Assembly (NCBI RefSeq): GCF_004352915.1
Contig: NZ_SJSY01000072.1
Coordinates: 1-64,000, forward strand
DNA length: 64,000 nucleotides
Direction of reading: 5' to 3'
From: Flavobacterium zhairuonense
GTDB lineage: Bacteria; Bacteroidota; Bacteroidia; Flavobacteriales; Flavobacteriaceae
Positions 25,253 to 34,941 of this stretch are shown piece after piece; the stretch's first letter is position 1, and each line of letters opens with the position of its first letter. The position numbers and the translations under genes are program-made. Under the pieces are notes generated by a model that had not been told where the DNA came from, did no database searches, and worked only from the letters and a program-made list of their open reading frames with translations.

Positions 25253-26657
25253 ATTTTAATCCGTTAACAGAAACATTTACAGTTCCGTTTATTTTTATAA
25301 AAGCGATAATCGCCTGATTCGTCAGTTGGATTTTATCAAACTGAATGTCTTCCATTTTTCCGTTTACAAAAACTCCAGGCATTGGCGAATAGTTTTTAAG
25401 ATACGAAGCCATGCTTTTTTTGCCTTCTTCTAAATTTGGCTGAATTGAATAACGGCAACTTGCTTCCATTTTTCTTAAAATGTAGCCTTGTCCAAGCCAG
25501 CTTGCAGTTCTCATTAATTTGCTTTTGGTGTCTAATACATAGTCTAGTTTGTCGAAATAGATTTCTTTTGTTTGCGGATTATATTGTGGAAATCCGTTAA
25601 GATATAATGTTCCGTTTACTGAACCTAAAACATCTAAAGCGATAACCATTTTTCCGTCTTTGTGCCAGATGGCCACATTTTTCACAGTTACTTTTTTGCT
25701 TCCTGATCCAAATTCTTGATCAGCAAAATTTTTCGTCATTATTTTGGAAGCATCTGCATAAGTTGAGATTGCTGCAATATTAGCACTAACCTGATTTGGG
25801 ATTTTAGCAACAGGTTTTAAAACAATTTTATTGGCATTGAATTTTGATTCGGGCTGTTTGCCTACAATAGTCTCCATGTTGCACTTCATTCCCATATCTA
25901 ATAAAAAGGAATCGTTTTTCAGCTTCGCATTTGTCGAATAAACTTCTACAGGAGCAATTCTTAACCAGCTTTCATAAGTGTCGCTCATTTGAAATGGCGT
26001 ACATATTTTTTCTAATGCAGTCAAAACATTTGGTTTGAAATCCATTGATTTTTCAATTGATTCGTCGATTTTCTTTTCGATTTTTGATTTGAAAATAGAA
26101 ATTGCTGGATTTATCAAATACGTAATTGGCATACTTTTTCCAAAAACCATCATAGTTGGACTTTCGTTCCAATCCAATGATTTGAATTCGGTTTTAGTGT
26201 TTAATTTCCAATTTGTCAAAGCAACATCGCTAGATAATGTGATTACTCCATTCAAATTAAATTCACGAGTATCATAAAGTTCGACTCCTAGTTTTTTGGT
26301 CCCAATTCGATATTTTACAGTTGCTTTTAAAGGCAAAATAGTTTTGATTTTTTTATCTGGAGATGCAGGGTCATTCTGAATTTTTATTGGGGCCTGTTTC
26401 CATACTTTCATTTCAATATCGTCATCTTCGATATTGTTGTCTTCATAAATCAGTCCGTTCAAAAGAGTATTCGTTTGATTTTCGATATCAGCCAACTTTA
26501 CGTTTATCGGCAAATTTATAAATGACGGATTTGCATCATAAACCAATGGACTCGCGTCATCTGGTTCTGGTTTTAAAGTTTCTAATTTTTGAGATGTGGA
26601 ACAGCCAGCAAGAATTGCAATAGCTATAAATAAAGCGAAAATTGAAGGAAGCTTCAT
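25251..26657 (-). CDS. DUF4403 family lipoprotein
   Basis: Using ATG 26657 the product has a clean lipoprotein signal, MKLPSIFALFIAIAILAGCS, with lipobox LAGC. A further upstream in-frame ATG at 26681 lies inside the predicted -7 box, so it cannot be the start of a transcript made there. The ~468-residue mature protein has two similar halves of BPI/SMP-like alpha-beta character, as in DUF4403 (for example LPINVKLADIENQTNTLLNG). Related folds bind lipids, so an envelope lipid role is possible. It is a single gene, divergent from the ABC exporter operon. Confidence 0.88.
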   Translation of the reverse strand: MKLPSIFALFIAIAILAGCSTSQKLETLKPEPDDASPLVYDANPSFINLPINVKLADIENQTNTLLNGLIYEDNNIEDDDIEMKVWKQAPIKIQNDPASPDKKIKTILPLKATVKYRIGTKKLGVELYDTREFNLNGVITLSSDVALTNWKLNTKTEFKSLDWNESPTMMVFGKSMPITYLINPAISIFKSKIEKKIDESIEKSMDFKPNVLTALEKICTPFQMSDTYESWLRIAPVEVYSTNAKLKNDSFLLDMGMKCNMETIVGKQPESKFNANKIVLKPVAKIPNQVSANIAAISTYADASKIMTKNFADQEFGSGSKKVTVKNVAIWHKDGKMVIALDVLGSVNGTLYLNGFPQYNPQTKEIYFDKLDYVLDTKSKLMRTASWLGQGYILRKMEASCRYSIQPNLEEGKKSMASYLKNYSPMPGVFVNGKMEDIQFDKIQLTNQAIIAFIKINGTVNVSVNGLK

Positions 26658-26680
26658 TGGTACAATTTTTTTGAGTGACA

Positions 26681-26688
26681 CAAAATTA
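26681..26688 (-). promoter_or_regulatory. Candidate -7 box of the DUF4403 gene
   Basis: On the minus strand this reads TAATTTTG (TAnnTTTG). It lies 23 bases upstream of ATG 26657, which supports that start over the longer frame. Confidence 0.5.
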
Positions 26689-26834
26689 AGAAAACAATTA
26701 AATAATTGTAAAAAAGTGTAACAATTGCGAAAGAGTGCCGTCTTATTTAAATATTAAAATGAAATTATTAACGTTTTGTTATCATAATTTACTTATAAAA
26801 AATATTATTATTGTTTTAAAAAATTAACAATACC

Positions 26835-27536
26835 ATGATCGAAATCAAAGATTTGCATAAATCCTATAAAATGGGAAGTTCAGAACTGCATGTGTTAAAA
26901 GGCATAAATTTTAATATTGAAGAAGGTGAGCTTGTAGCTATCATGGGATCTTCGGGATCTGGTAAATCGACGCTTCTTAATATATTAGGAATTTTAGATG
27001 AGGCTGATTCTGGAAGTTATACTTTAGATAAAACTCCAATTAAAAAACTGAACGAAACGATAGCTTCTAAATATCGTAATAAATTTTTAGGCTTTGTTTT
27101 TCAGTCTTTTAATTTGATTAATTATAAAAGTGCACTTGATAATGTGGCGATGCCATTGTATTATCAAGGAATAAAAAGAAAAGAGCGTTATGATATCGCT
27201 ATGAAATATTTGGAGAAAGTTGGTTTGGGGTCTCACTCGCACCATTTGCCAAATGAGCTTTCTGGAGGTCAAAAACAACGTGTTGCAATCGCTAGAGCGT
27301 TAGCTTCAAATCCAAAAGTTTTGCTTGCGGATGAGCCTACAGGAGCTTTGGATACTAAAACTTCTTATGAAGTAATGGAACTTATTCAAGGAATTAACGA
27401 TGAAGGTAAAACTATTTTGATCGTTACGCACGAACCTGATATTGCCGCTATGTGCAAGAGAAATGTGGTCCTGAAAGACGGATTAATTATCGATGATAAA
27501 AAAGTAGAACAAGTTAGAGCTTCATCTTATGTTTAA
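26835..27536 (+). CDS. ABC transporter ATP-binding protein (MacB/LolD type)
   Basis: The 233-residue ATPase has Walker A GSSGSGKST (38-46), the Q-loop FQSFNL (89-94), the signature LSGGQKQRVAIARAL (142-156) and Walker B VLLADEPTGALD with Glu167. It belongs to the LolD/MacB class that powers mechanotransmission through FtsX-like permeases rather than classic import. The gene overlaps the first permease by 8 bases, and it starts a plus-strand run of six export genes. The substrate cannot be told from the sequence. Confidence 0.95.
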   Translation: MIEIKDLHKSYKMGSSELHVLKGINFNIEEGELVAIMGSSGSGKSTLLNILGILDEADSGSYTLDKTPIKKLNETIASKYRNKFLGFVFQSFNLINYKSALDNVAMPLYYQGIKRKERYDIAMKYLEKVGLGSHSHHLPNELSGGQKQRVAIARALASNPKVLLADEPTGALDTKTSYEVMELIQGINDEGKTILIVTHEPDIAAMCKRNVVLKDGLIIDDKKVEQVRASSYV

Positions 27537-28773
27537 TATTGAGCGTTGGCAAGAAATATTTGAAGCAATCTCCAAAAACCGACTGCGAACATTTTTGACT
27601 GGAGTTTCAGTCGCATCGGGAATTTTTATTTTGGTGATTTTGCTGGGTGCTGGTAAAGGACTCCAGAATGGAATTGAAAAACAGTTCGAGCGCGATGCAG
27701 CCGGACTTATTGAGGTTTGGTCTGGAACGACAACAAAAGAATACAAAGGATTAAATCCGGGAAGACAAATTCAGCTTAGAAACAGTGATTATAATCAATC
27801 TGTTCAAAAATTTGAGGATAAATTAGATTTGCGTTCTGCTTCCTATAATTTTTGGGGTGGTACGATTTCTTATGGTAAAGAATCTGCGAGTTATCAATTC
27901 AGAGGAGTAGATCCTGATCATGGTTCAGTAGAAAACCTTACAGTTGTTCAAGGCCGATTTATAAATAGTAACGATTTGGCTAACAATGAAAAAGTAGCAG
28001 CGATTGGGATGAAAGTAAAAACAGATTTATTTAAAGATAAAGATGCTTTAGGTAAGGAAATCGCAATCAATAATGTCAATTTTAAAGTAGTGGGAGTTTT
28101 TACAGATCCTGGAGGAGAAAGAGAAGAATCCAGAGCGTATTTGCCTAGAACTACTGTGCAAAGAGCTTTTGGTGGAGGAGATAAAATTAGTTATATGTCT
28201 TTTAACTTAAAGAAAACAAATGATTACGATGAAGCATTGGCACAATCTGAAAAATTTACTCAGGATGTAAAAGATTTGTTGAAAAGCAAAAACATGGTTG
28301 CTCCTGATGATGATAGTGGAATTGGTGCGTATAATTCAGTAAAAGATGCAAAGCAATTTTATGATTTAAACTTATATATACGATTATTCTTTTGGTGGGT
28401 TGGTATTTGTACAATCATTGCAGGGGTTGTTGGTGTAAGTAATATCATGCTGATTATTGTAAAAGAAAGAACTAAAGAAATTGGAATTCGAAAAGCCTTG
28501 GGTGCATCTCCATTTTCTATTATTACAATGATCCTTCATGAATCTATTTTTATTACAACAATTGCTGGTTTTATAGGATTGTTGATGAGTTTAATGTTAT
28601 TAGAATTTGTTGGGCCAATGGTACAAAGCGAATATTTCAGAAATCCAGAAGTCGATTTCAGTGTAGCATTAACAACCTTAGTATTACTTGTATTCGCAGG
28701 CGCAATGGCTGGTTTTTTTCCGGCATATAGAGCAGCCAAAATCAAACCTATTGTAGCACTTAGAGACGAATAA
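27529..28773 (+). CDS. MacB-like ABC transporter permease, first copy
   Basis: The 414-residue permease has one N-terminal helix (TGVSVASGIFILVILLGAGKG), a ~230-residue periplasmic MacB_PCD domain, and three C-terminal helices of the FtsX type. Landmarks are NIMLIIVKERTKEIGIRKALGASP near residue 305 and FFPAYRAAKIKPIVALRDE at the end. Unlike E. coli MacB it has no fused ATPase; the ATPase is the preceding gene. It is probably half of a heterodimer with the next permease. Confidence 0.94.
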   Translation: MFNIERWQEIFEAISKNRLRTFLTGVSVASGIFILVILLGAGKGLQNGIEKQFERDAAGLIEVWSGTTTKEYKGLNPGRQIQLRNSDYNQSVQKFEDKLDLRSASYNFWGGTISYGKESASYQFRGVDPDHGSVENLTVVQGRFINSNDLANNEKVAAIGMKVKTDLFKDKDALGKEIAINNVNFKVVGVFTDPGGEREESRAYLPRTTVQRAFGGGDKISYMSFNLKKTNDYDEALAQSEKFTQDVKDLLKSKNMVAPDDDSGIGAYNSVKDAKQFYDLNLYIRLFFWWVGICTIIAGVVGVSNIMLIIVKERTKEIGIRKALGASPFSIITMILHESIFITTIAGFIGLLMSLMLLEFVGPMVQSEYFRNPEVDFSVALTTLVLLVFAGAMAGFFPAYRAAKIKPIVALRDE

Positions 28774-28775
28774 TT

Positions 28776-30041
28776 ATGTTTAAAAAAGATAATTGGGACG
28801 AAATTTTACAGGCATTGACCGCAAATCCTTTCAGGACGATCTTGACGGCTTTTGGTGTTTTTTGGGGAATTTTCATTTTGGTGATTCTTCTAGCAGCAGG
28901 AAATGGACTGGAAAATGGAATAAAAAAAGGTTTTGACGGAATTGCGACAAATACAATGTTCATGTGGAGTCAGACAACGTCAAAAGCATATAAAGGATTG
29001 CCAAAAACGCGCCGTTATGATTTTAGAAATAGCGATGTTGCGGCGTTAAAAGCCTCTTTGCCAGATTTATTATATGTTTCGCCAAGAAATCAGTTGGGTG
29101 ATTTCAACGGAACCAATAATGTGGTGCGCGGTACAAAAACATCGGCATTTACCATTTATGGAGATTATCCGGAGCTGATTAAGCAACAGCCAATGGATAT
29201 CATAAAAGGAAGATTTGTAAACCAGCAAGATATTGAAGGAAAAAGAAAAGTGTGTGTGATTGGTCAAGGTGTTATCAGCGAACTTTATGGAAAAGAAGAA
29301 GAGTGCATTGGGACCTATATTAAAATTAACAGCATAAATTTTATGGTTGTTGGGGTTTATAAATCTAAACAACAAGGAGGAAATGCAGAACAGGAACAAA
29401 AGAATATATTTATTCCATTTACTACTTTCCAACAAGCTTTTAATTATGGAGATAAAGTAGGCTGGATGGCACTTACGGCAAAAGATGAAACATCGATTAC
29501 CGATTTAAAACCGAAAATTCTTGAAATAATTAAAGCATTGCATTCGATAAATCCTGCAGATGACCGAGCAGTCGGGAATTTCGATTTGTACGAGCAGTTT
29601 AATAAAGTGCAAAGTTTGTTTAATATCTTGAAAATCATTGCTTATTTTGTTGGAACTCTGGTTCTGATTTCTGGAGTAATCGGGATTTCGAATATTATGC
29701 TTATTGTAGTTAAAGAACGTACAAAAGAAATTGGAATTAGAAGAGCTTTGGGAGCAACTCCTGCAGCAATTCGTGGACAAATTTTATCAGAGTCTATCTT
29801 TTTAACTATTATTTCAGGAATGCTTGGAATTGCCGTCGCCACCGGAATCATAGCTCTTTTAAATATGGCTTTAGATTCCATGCCTCCTGGTAGCAATACG
29901 ATGTTTGCAAGTCCGAGCGTTGATTTAGGAGTTGTATTTGTTGCCTTATTAATATTAGTGGGTTCAGGTTTGCTGGCCGGATTTATTCCAGCTCAAACTG
30001 CAATTAATGTGAAGCCAGTTGACGCTTTACGAACAGAATAA
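28776..30041 (+). CDS. MacB-like ABC transporter permease, second copy
   Basis: The 421-residue permease has the same layout as its upstream neighbour: N-terminal helix TAFGVFWGIFILVILLAAGN, a periplasmic domain, and three FtsX helices. It contains IVVKERTKEIGIRRALGATP and ends FIPAQTAINVKPVDALRTE. The gene starts 2 bases after the first permease. Two different permeases with one ATPase imply a heterodimeric MacB-like exporter, which the sequence suggests but does not prove. Confidence 0.94.
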   Translation: MFKKDNWDEILQALTANPFRTILTAFGVFWGIFILVILLAAGNGLENGIKKGFDGIATNTMFMWSQTTSKAYKGLPKTRRYDFRNSDVAALKASLPDLLYVSPRNQLGDFNGTNNVVRGTKTSAFTIYGDYPELIKQQPMDIIKGRFVNQQDIEGKRKVCVIGQGVISELYGKEEECIGTYIKINSINFMVVGVYKSKQQGGNAEQEQKNIFIPFTTFQQAFNYGDKVGWMALTAKDETSITDLKPKILEIIKALHSINPADDRAVGNFDLYEQFNKVQSLFNILKIIAYFVGTLVLISGVIGISNIMLIVVKERTKEIGIRRALGATPAAIRGQILSESIFLTIISGMLGIAVATGIIALLNMALDSMPPGSNTMFASPSVDLGVVFVALLILVGSGLLAGFIPAQTAINVKPVDALRTE

Positions 30042-30080
30042 ATTATCAATCAAAATATAATCGATTAAACCAAAAACAAA

Positions 30081-31202
30081 ATGAAAAAAGGAGTAACCGT
30101 AACCATTTTAATCTTTATTGCTATAATTTTCTTTGGTGCACTGTATTATTTATATGCTAAAAATCAAGAATCGCCAATTGTGTTTCAAACAGAAAAGGCA
30201 GAGATTAAAACAATAGTAAAAAATACCATTGCAACTGGTAATATTCAACCTGATGAAGAGGTCTTAATCAAACCAAACATTTCAGGAATTATTGAAGAAG
30301 TGTATATCAAAGCTGGAGAGAAAATCAAAGCAGGAGATATGATTGCTAAAATTAGAGTTGTTGCCAATGTTTCAAATGTAAGCAGTACGCAAAATCAAGT
30401 GCAGACTGCAAAAATTGCATTGGACAATCAGGAAAAAATCTATCAAAGACAAAAGACATTATTTGATAAGGATGTAATTTCTGCAAATGATTTTGATGCG
30501 GCTCAAGTGGCTTATAAACAAGCAAAACAAAATTATTTGGCTGCAAAACAAAGTTTAGATATCGTAAAAACAGGAACAACAACATCTTTAGGGAGTTATG
30601 CAAATACATTAATTCGTTCAACTGTAAACGGAATGGTATTGCAGGTACCTGTAAAAGTTGGAAACCAAGTTATTGAAAGTAATAACTTTAACGAAGGAAC
30701 TACAATTGCTAGTGTGGCTGATGTTGGAAGAATGATTTTCATTGGAAAAATTGACGAATCTGAAGTAGGTAAAATCAAAGAAAAAATGCCTATTGAAATT
30801 ACAGTCGGAGCAATTGAAAATAAAAAATTCGATGCAACTTTAACAGATATCGCACCAAAAGGAGTTACAGAAAATGGAGCTATTCAGTTTGAAATAAAAG
30901 CTAGATTAGAAAATAAAGGAGATACTTTTATCAGAGCTGGCTTAAGTGCAAACGCATCGATTATATTGGAAAAAGCAGATAAAGTTTTAGCTATTAAAGA
31001 ATCGCTTGTGCAGTTTGACAAAAAAACTCAAAAACCTTATGTAGAAGTTGAAACGGCACCGCAAAAATTTCAGAGAAGAGATTTAGTTTTAGGTGTTAGT
31101 GACGGAATTTATGTTCAAGTTAAAAGCGGCGTTGCAGCTTCTGATAAAATCAAAATCTGGAATCAAGGCTTGATTAACGAAGGAGATAAGGATAAAAAAT
31201 AA
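30081..31202 (+). CDS. Periplasmic adaptor (membrane fusion) protein, first copy
   Basis: The 373-residue protein has an N-terminal anchor (VTVTILIFIAIIFFGALYYL), a lipoyl-like half (IATGNIQPDEEVLIKPNISG, IIEEVYIKAGEKIKAG), a coiled-coil hairpin (about residues 95-160; TQNQVQTAKIALDNQEKIYQ), then beta-barrel and membrane-proximal domains. It links an inner-membrane pump to TolC. Directly after the two permeases it is the natural MacA partner. It differs from the second adaptor further down the same run. Confidence 0.92.
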   Translation: MKKGVTVTILIFIAIIFFGALYYLYAKNQESPIVFQTEKAEIKTIVKNTIATGNIQPDEEVLIKPNISGIIEEVYIKAGEKIKAGDMIAKIRVVANVSNVSSTQNQVQTAKIALDNQEKIYQRQKTLFDKDVISANDFDAAQVAYKQAKQNYLAAKQSLDIVKTGTTTSLGSYANTLIRSTVNGMVLQVPVKVGNQVIESNNFNEGTTIASVADVGRMIFIGKIDESEVGKIKEKMPIEITVGAIENKKFDATLTDIAPKGVTENGAIQFEIKARLENKGDTFIRAGLSANASIILEKADKVLAIKESLVQFDKKTQKPYVEVETAPQKFQRRDLVLGVSDGIYVQVKSGVAASDKIKIWNQGLINEGDKDKK

Positions 31203-31281
31203 TTTGATTATTTAGAGGAGTTTTTGGGTTTTTAAAATGTTAAATTTGCATGGCTTGTTTGCTGTGCTTCATTCAAAATAT

Positions 31282-32664
31282 ATGAAAATAAATAAAATAA
31301 ATAGTCTTGTTTTTGCCATGCTTTTTGGATTTGGTTTATCAGGCCAAGCGCAGACAAAACAATGGACATTAGAAGAATGTGTACGATATGCATTGGACAA
31401 TAATATCACGATTAAAAATTCGGAATTAGACGTTCAAAATGCTGAAATAAATAAAAAAGATGCTTTTGGCAGATATCTTCCATCGGTAAACGGAAATGCA
31501 TCGCATTCCTGGAATATTGGTTTGAACCAGGATGTGACTACAGGTGTTTTGCGTAATCAGACAACTCAGTACTCATCTGTAGGTTTAAATGCTGGAGTTG
31601 ATATTTACAAAGGGCTGCAAAACCAAAATACTTACAGACGAACAAAACTTGCTATTATTGCATCTCAATATCAATTATTGAAAATGCAGGAAGATGTTTC
31701 GTTGAACGTTGCAAATGCTTTTCTTCAGATTTTGGGCTATAAAGAAGATTTAAAAATTAAAACAGAACAACTTGCAATTGATGAAAAACGTTTAAAGCGT
31801 TCTGAAGAAATGGTAAGTGCCGGAACAATTCCGCGTGGTGATTTATTTGATCTGAAAGCTACTATTGCAACAGATAAGCAAAATATTGCGGTTTCTGAGA
31901 ATAATTTATTGATCTCAAAGCTTAGTTTGGCACAGCTTTTACAGCTTAAAGAATTTGCTGATTTTGATGTTGTTGATGATACAAATGCAAAAGATGAAAA
32001 TAATATCATGGCACAAAGCCCGGTTGATATTTATAACAAAGCAAAAGAAACAAGAACCGAATTAAAACTGGCACAGACCAATCTTGAAATTGCCGAAAAA
32101 AATGTTGCTATTGCAAAAGGAGCTTATCAGCCAACGCTTAGTGGTTTTTATGGCTTTAACACAAGAGCAAGTTACAGCGATCAGGTAAAGTTTGATTCTA
32201 ATAATCAGCCTTATACTGTGGGGCCAGACCCGCTATTCCAGCAATTTAGCGATAACAAAGGTCACAATTTTGGTTTGCAATTGAATGTTCCGATTTTTAA
32301 TGGATTCTCAGTTAGAAATAATGTTGAACGAAATAAGGTAAGTTTAGAGAAATCTAAAATAGATTTAGAGCAAAAAAGTTTAGATTTGCAACGTAACGTA
32401 TATACGGCTTTTACAAATGCAAAAGGAGCTTTAAATACGTACGAAGCAGCAACAGTAACTTTAGAGGCAAGACAACAGGCTTACAATTATGCTAAAGAAA
32501 AGTATGATGTAGGATTGATGAATTCATTTGATTTTACGCAAGCACAGACGTTGTTGACAAATGCACAGTCTGAAGTTATTAGAACGAAATACGATTATAT
32601 ATTTAAAATAAAGATTCTTGAATTCTATTTTGGAATTCCAATTGTTCCAATTCCTGCAAAATAA
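31282..32664 (+). CDS. TolC family outer-membrane efflux protein
   Basis: ATG 31282 gives a signal peptide (MKINKINSLVFAMLFGFGLSGQAQ); an earlier in-frame ATG at 31237 would only add a tail before it. The mature part has two outer-membrane efflux repeats. The first begins WTLEECVRYALDNNITIKNS, and the second half carries RTELKLAQTNLEIAEKNVAI and later LNVPIFNGFSVRNNVERNK. It is the trans-envelope duct of a tripartite exporter. It lies between two adaptor genes, so both may share it. Confidence 0.93.
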   Translation: MKINKINSLVFAMLFGFGLSGQAQTKQWTLEECVRYALDNNITIKNSELDVQNAEINKKDAFGRYLPSVNGNASHSWNIGLNQDVTTGVLRNQTTQYSSVGLNAGVDIYKGLQNQNTYRRTKLAIIASQYQLLKMQEDVSLNVANAFLQILGYKEDLKIKTEQLAIDEKRLKRSEEMVSAGTIPRGDLFDLKATIATDKQNIAVSENNLLISKLSLAQLLQLKEFADFDVVDDTNAKDENNIMAQSPVDIYNKAKETRTELKLAQTNLEIAEKNVAIAKGAYQPTLSGFYGFNTRASYSDQVKFDSNNQPYTVGPDPLFQQFSDNKGHNFGLQLNVPIFNGFSVRNNVERNKVSLEKSKIDLEQKSLDLQRNVYTAFTNAKGALNTYEAATVTLEARQQAYNYAKEKYDVGLMNSFDFTQAQTLLTNAQSEVIRTKYDYIFKIKILEFYFGIPIVPIPAK

Positions 32665-32670
32665 TTTACT

Positions 32671-33963
32671 ATGTCAAAAAAAACAATTTATTTCTTAGTC
32701 GGGGGCGCAATTATAGTTATTGCTGCTTTAATAGGTCTGTCAAAAGCAGGAATTATTGGAAATAAGGATGAAGGCAAAGAAGTAGAAATATCAAAAGTTG
32801 TGGCTTCGACAATTGTTGAAACCGTTTCGGCAACTGGAAAAATTCAGCCTGAAATCGAAGTTAAAATAGCTTCAATGGTTTCAGGCGAAATTATTGCGCT
32901 AAACGTAAAAGAAGGCCAAGTAGTTAAAAAAGGAGATTTATTGGTTAAGATAAATCCAGATTTGTACACTTCTGGTTTAGAGCGTTCGGTTGCAAACTTG
33001 GCTGGTACAAAGGCAGGTTTGACACAATCTGATGCCAACTTTAGAGAGGCAAAAGCAAATTATGAGCGAAATAAGACCTTGTATGACAAAGGCGTAATTT
33101 CAAAATCAGATTGGGATAAAGCTATTTCGACTTATGAAGTCGCAAAAGCAACAAAACAAAGTTCGTATTACAATGTTCAAAGTGCTACAGCATCTGTTAC
33201 TGAGGCTAGAGATAATTTAGGACGTACAACGATTTATTCTCCTGCAGATGGTACGATTTCGGTATTAAATGTTGAATTAGGAGAGCGCGTTTTAGGAACA
33301 CAACAAATGGCAGGAACAGAGCTTTTGCGAGTTGCGAATTTGAATAATATGGAAGTTGAAGTGGATGTCAACGAAAATGATATTGTGAAAATTAAGATTG
33401 GAGACGAAGCAAATGTTGAAGTTGATGCTTATCTAAAAAAGAAATTCCGCGGAGTTGTAACCAGCATTTCTAACTCTGCAAGTACGGCTTTGACTTCAGA
33501 TCAGGTTACAAACTTTAAGGTTAAAGTTCGTATTCTGAAAGATTCTTATAAAGATTTATTAGAAGGAAAACCAGAAGCTTATTCGCCTTTCAGACCTGGA
33601 ATGACAGCTACTGTTGATATTATTACAACTACCAAAACAAATGTTTTGGCAGTGCCAATCAGCTCTGTTGTTGTTAAAGCAGATACAACTGCGGTAAAAG
33701 AATTTAAAGTTGACGATCCAAACGAAGATAAAAAGGTAGCGCCAAAAGTGGATAAAAAATACGAATGCGTCTTTGTAAAAGTAGGTGATAAAGCTAAAAT
33801 CAGAATCATTAAAACTGGAATCCAAGATGATACTAATATTGAAGTAATGTCTGGATTAAAGCCAGGTGATGTCGTGATTACAGGTCCATACACAACGGTT
33901 TCTAAAGACTTGAATTCTGGCGATAAAGTAAAGCTTAAAAAAGCAGAAACTCCTAAGAAATAA
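32671..33963 (+). CDS. Periplasmic adaptor (membrane fusion) protein, second copy
   Basis: The 430-residue adaptor starts 6 bases after tolC. It has an anchor (TIYFLVGGAIIVIAALIGLS), a lipoyl half (VSATGKIQPEIEVKIASMVS, GEIIALNVKEGQVVKKGD), a coiled-coil hairpin (about residues 105-180) and the typical DNLGRTTIYSPADGTISVLN segment. Near its C-terminus a Lys/Asp-rich insert (about residues 340-365; VDDPNEDKKVAPKVDKK) is unusual. This copy is more MacA/AcrA-like than the first. Whether both act in one pump is open. Confidence 0.92.
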   Translation: MSKKTIYFLVGGAIIVIAALIGLSKAGIIGNKDEGKEVEISKVVASTIVETVSATGKIQPEIEVKIASMVSGEIIALNVKEGQVVKKGDLLVKINPDLYTSGLERSVANLAGTKAGLTQSDANFREAKANYERNKTLYDKGVISKSDWDKAISTYEVAKATKQSSYYNVQSATASVTEARDNLGRTTIYSPADGTISVLNVELGERVLGTQQMAGTELLRVANLNNMEVEVDVNENDIVKIKIGDEANVEVDAYLKKKFRGVVTSISNSASTALTSDQVTNFKVKVRILKDSYKDLLEGKPEAYSPFRPGMTATVDIITTTKTNVLAVPISSVVVKADTTAVKEFKVDDPNEDKKVAPKVDKKYECVFVKVGDKAKIRIIKTGIQDDTNIEVMSGLKPGDVVITGPYTTVSKDLNSGDKVKLKKAETPKK

Positions 33964-33969
33964 CTTGCT

Positions 33970-34236
33970 ATGATTATTGCATTACATGGCGGATTTTCAA
34001 TGGAAATGATTTATGGTTTTGGTGCGGCATTAGCAACAATTGCTGTATTTCTTATTTACATACATTATCGCTTATATAGATCAGAATATTATAATGAAGA
34101 ATACGTTTATTTTTCATCTTGGAAAAAGCTGTTTTTGTATATCGGTTTTTTGATTGTCAGTTTGTTCATTGCAATTGGGCTGTTTTGCATATTATCATTC
34201 CTTTTCATTGGGATAGCTGTCGCAGTTCGAAAATAA
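33970..34236 (+). CDS. Small two-helix membrane protein, unknown
   Basis: The 88-residue protein has two hydrophobic segments (MIYGFGAALATIAVFLIYIH and a second near residues 55-85 rich in Ile/Leu/Phe), with a tyrosine-rich loop between (YRLYRSEYYNEEYVYFSSW). It starts 6 bases after the second adaptor, so it is at the end of the export run. I do not recognise a family. It could be a small subunit of the exporter or unrelated. Confidence 0.7.
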   Translation: MIIALHGGFSMEMIYGFGAALATIAVFLIYIHYRLYRSEYYNEEYVYFSSWKKLFLYIGFLIVSLFIAIGLFCILSFLFIGIAVAVRK

Positions 34237-34259
34237 TTTTAACTTAAAAAATAAATATT

Positions 34260-34931
34260 TTGTCTTTTATTCTCAATATCGAAACAGCAACTAAAAATTG
34301 TTCAGTATCAATTGCAAAAAATGGAGAAACCATTGTATGCAGGGAAATTGCTGAAGAAGGATATTCGCATGCCGAAAAACTTCATGTTTTTATTGAAGAA
34401 ATAATTGCTGAATCAAATATCTCGGCTCAGGATTTAAAGGCAGTTGCCGTAAGTCAGGGGCCGGGTTCTTATACCGGTTTACGAATTGGAGTTTCGGCGG
34501 CAAAAGGGCTATGTTACGCTTTAAACATTCCGTTGATAGCTGTTGATACATTGGAAACTTTAGCTTCAAGAGTTTCGGTTTCAGAAGGAAAAATAATTCC
34601 GATGCTGGATGCCCGCCGAATGGAAGTTTACAATGAAGTTTTTAGCGCCGATTTAAAAACAGAAAGAGCCATTCAAGCCGAAGTCATTACAGAAGATTCT
34701 TTTGCAGAATATAAAGAGGTGCTATATTTTGTTGGTGATTGTGCGGAAAAATGCAAACCAGTTTTGACAAAAGAAAACTTTGTCTTTTTAGAAGAAATTA
34801 AATATCCTTCTGCGCGTGAAATGAGTAAAATCAGTTATGATAAATACCAAAAAAGCGACACTGTAGATGTCGCTTATTTTGAACCGTATTATTTAAAAGA
34901 TTTTATGATGACGCTTCCGTCAAAAAAATAA
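34260..34931 (+). CDS. tsaB: tRNA threonylcarbamoyladenosine biosynthesis protein TsaB
   Basis: The 223-residue protein has the TsaB/YeaZ ASKHA fold. It starts ILNIETATKNCSVSIAKNGE and has SHAEKLHVFIEEII, the key SQGPGSYTGLRIGVSAAKGL (near residue 62) and MLDARRMEVYNEVF. TsaB pairs with TsaD in making t6A at position 37 of ANN-decoding tRNAs. The start is a TTG at 34260, since no ATG precedes the conserved N-terminus. It is convergent with the mscS-like gene, with only 10 bases between stop codons. Confidence 0.94.
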   Translation: MSFILNIETATKNCSVSIAKNGETIVCREIAEEGYSHAEKLHVFIEEIIAESNISAQDLKAVAVSQGPGSYTGLRIGVSAAKGLCYALNIPLIAVDTLETLASRVSVSEGKIIPMLDARRMEVYNEVFSADLKTERAIQAEVITEDSFAEYKEVLYFVGDCAEKCKPVLTKENFVFLEEIKYPSAREMSKISYDKYQKSDTVDVAYFEPYYLKDFMMTLPSKK

Positions 34932-34941
34932 TAATCTATAT

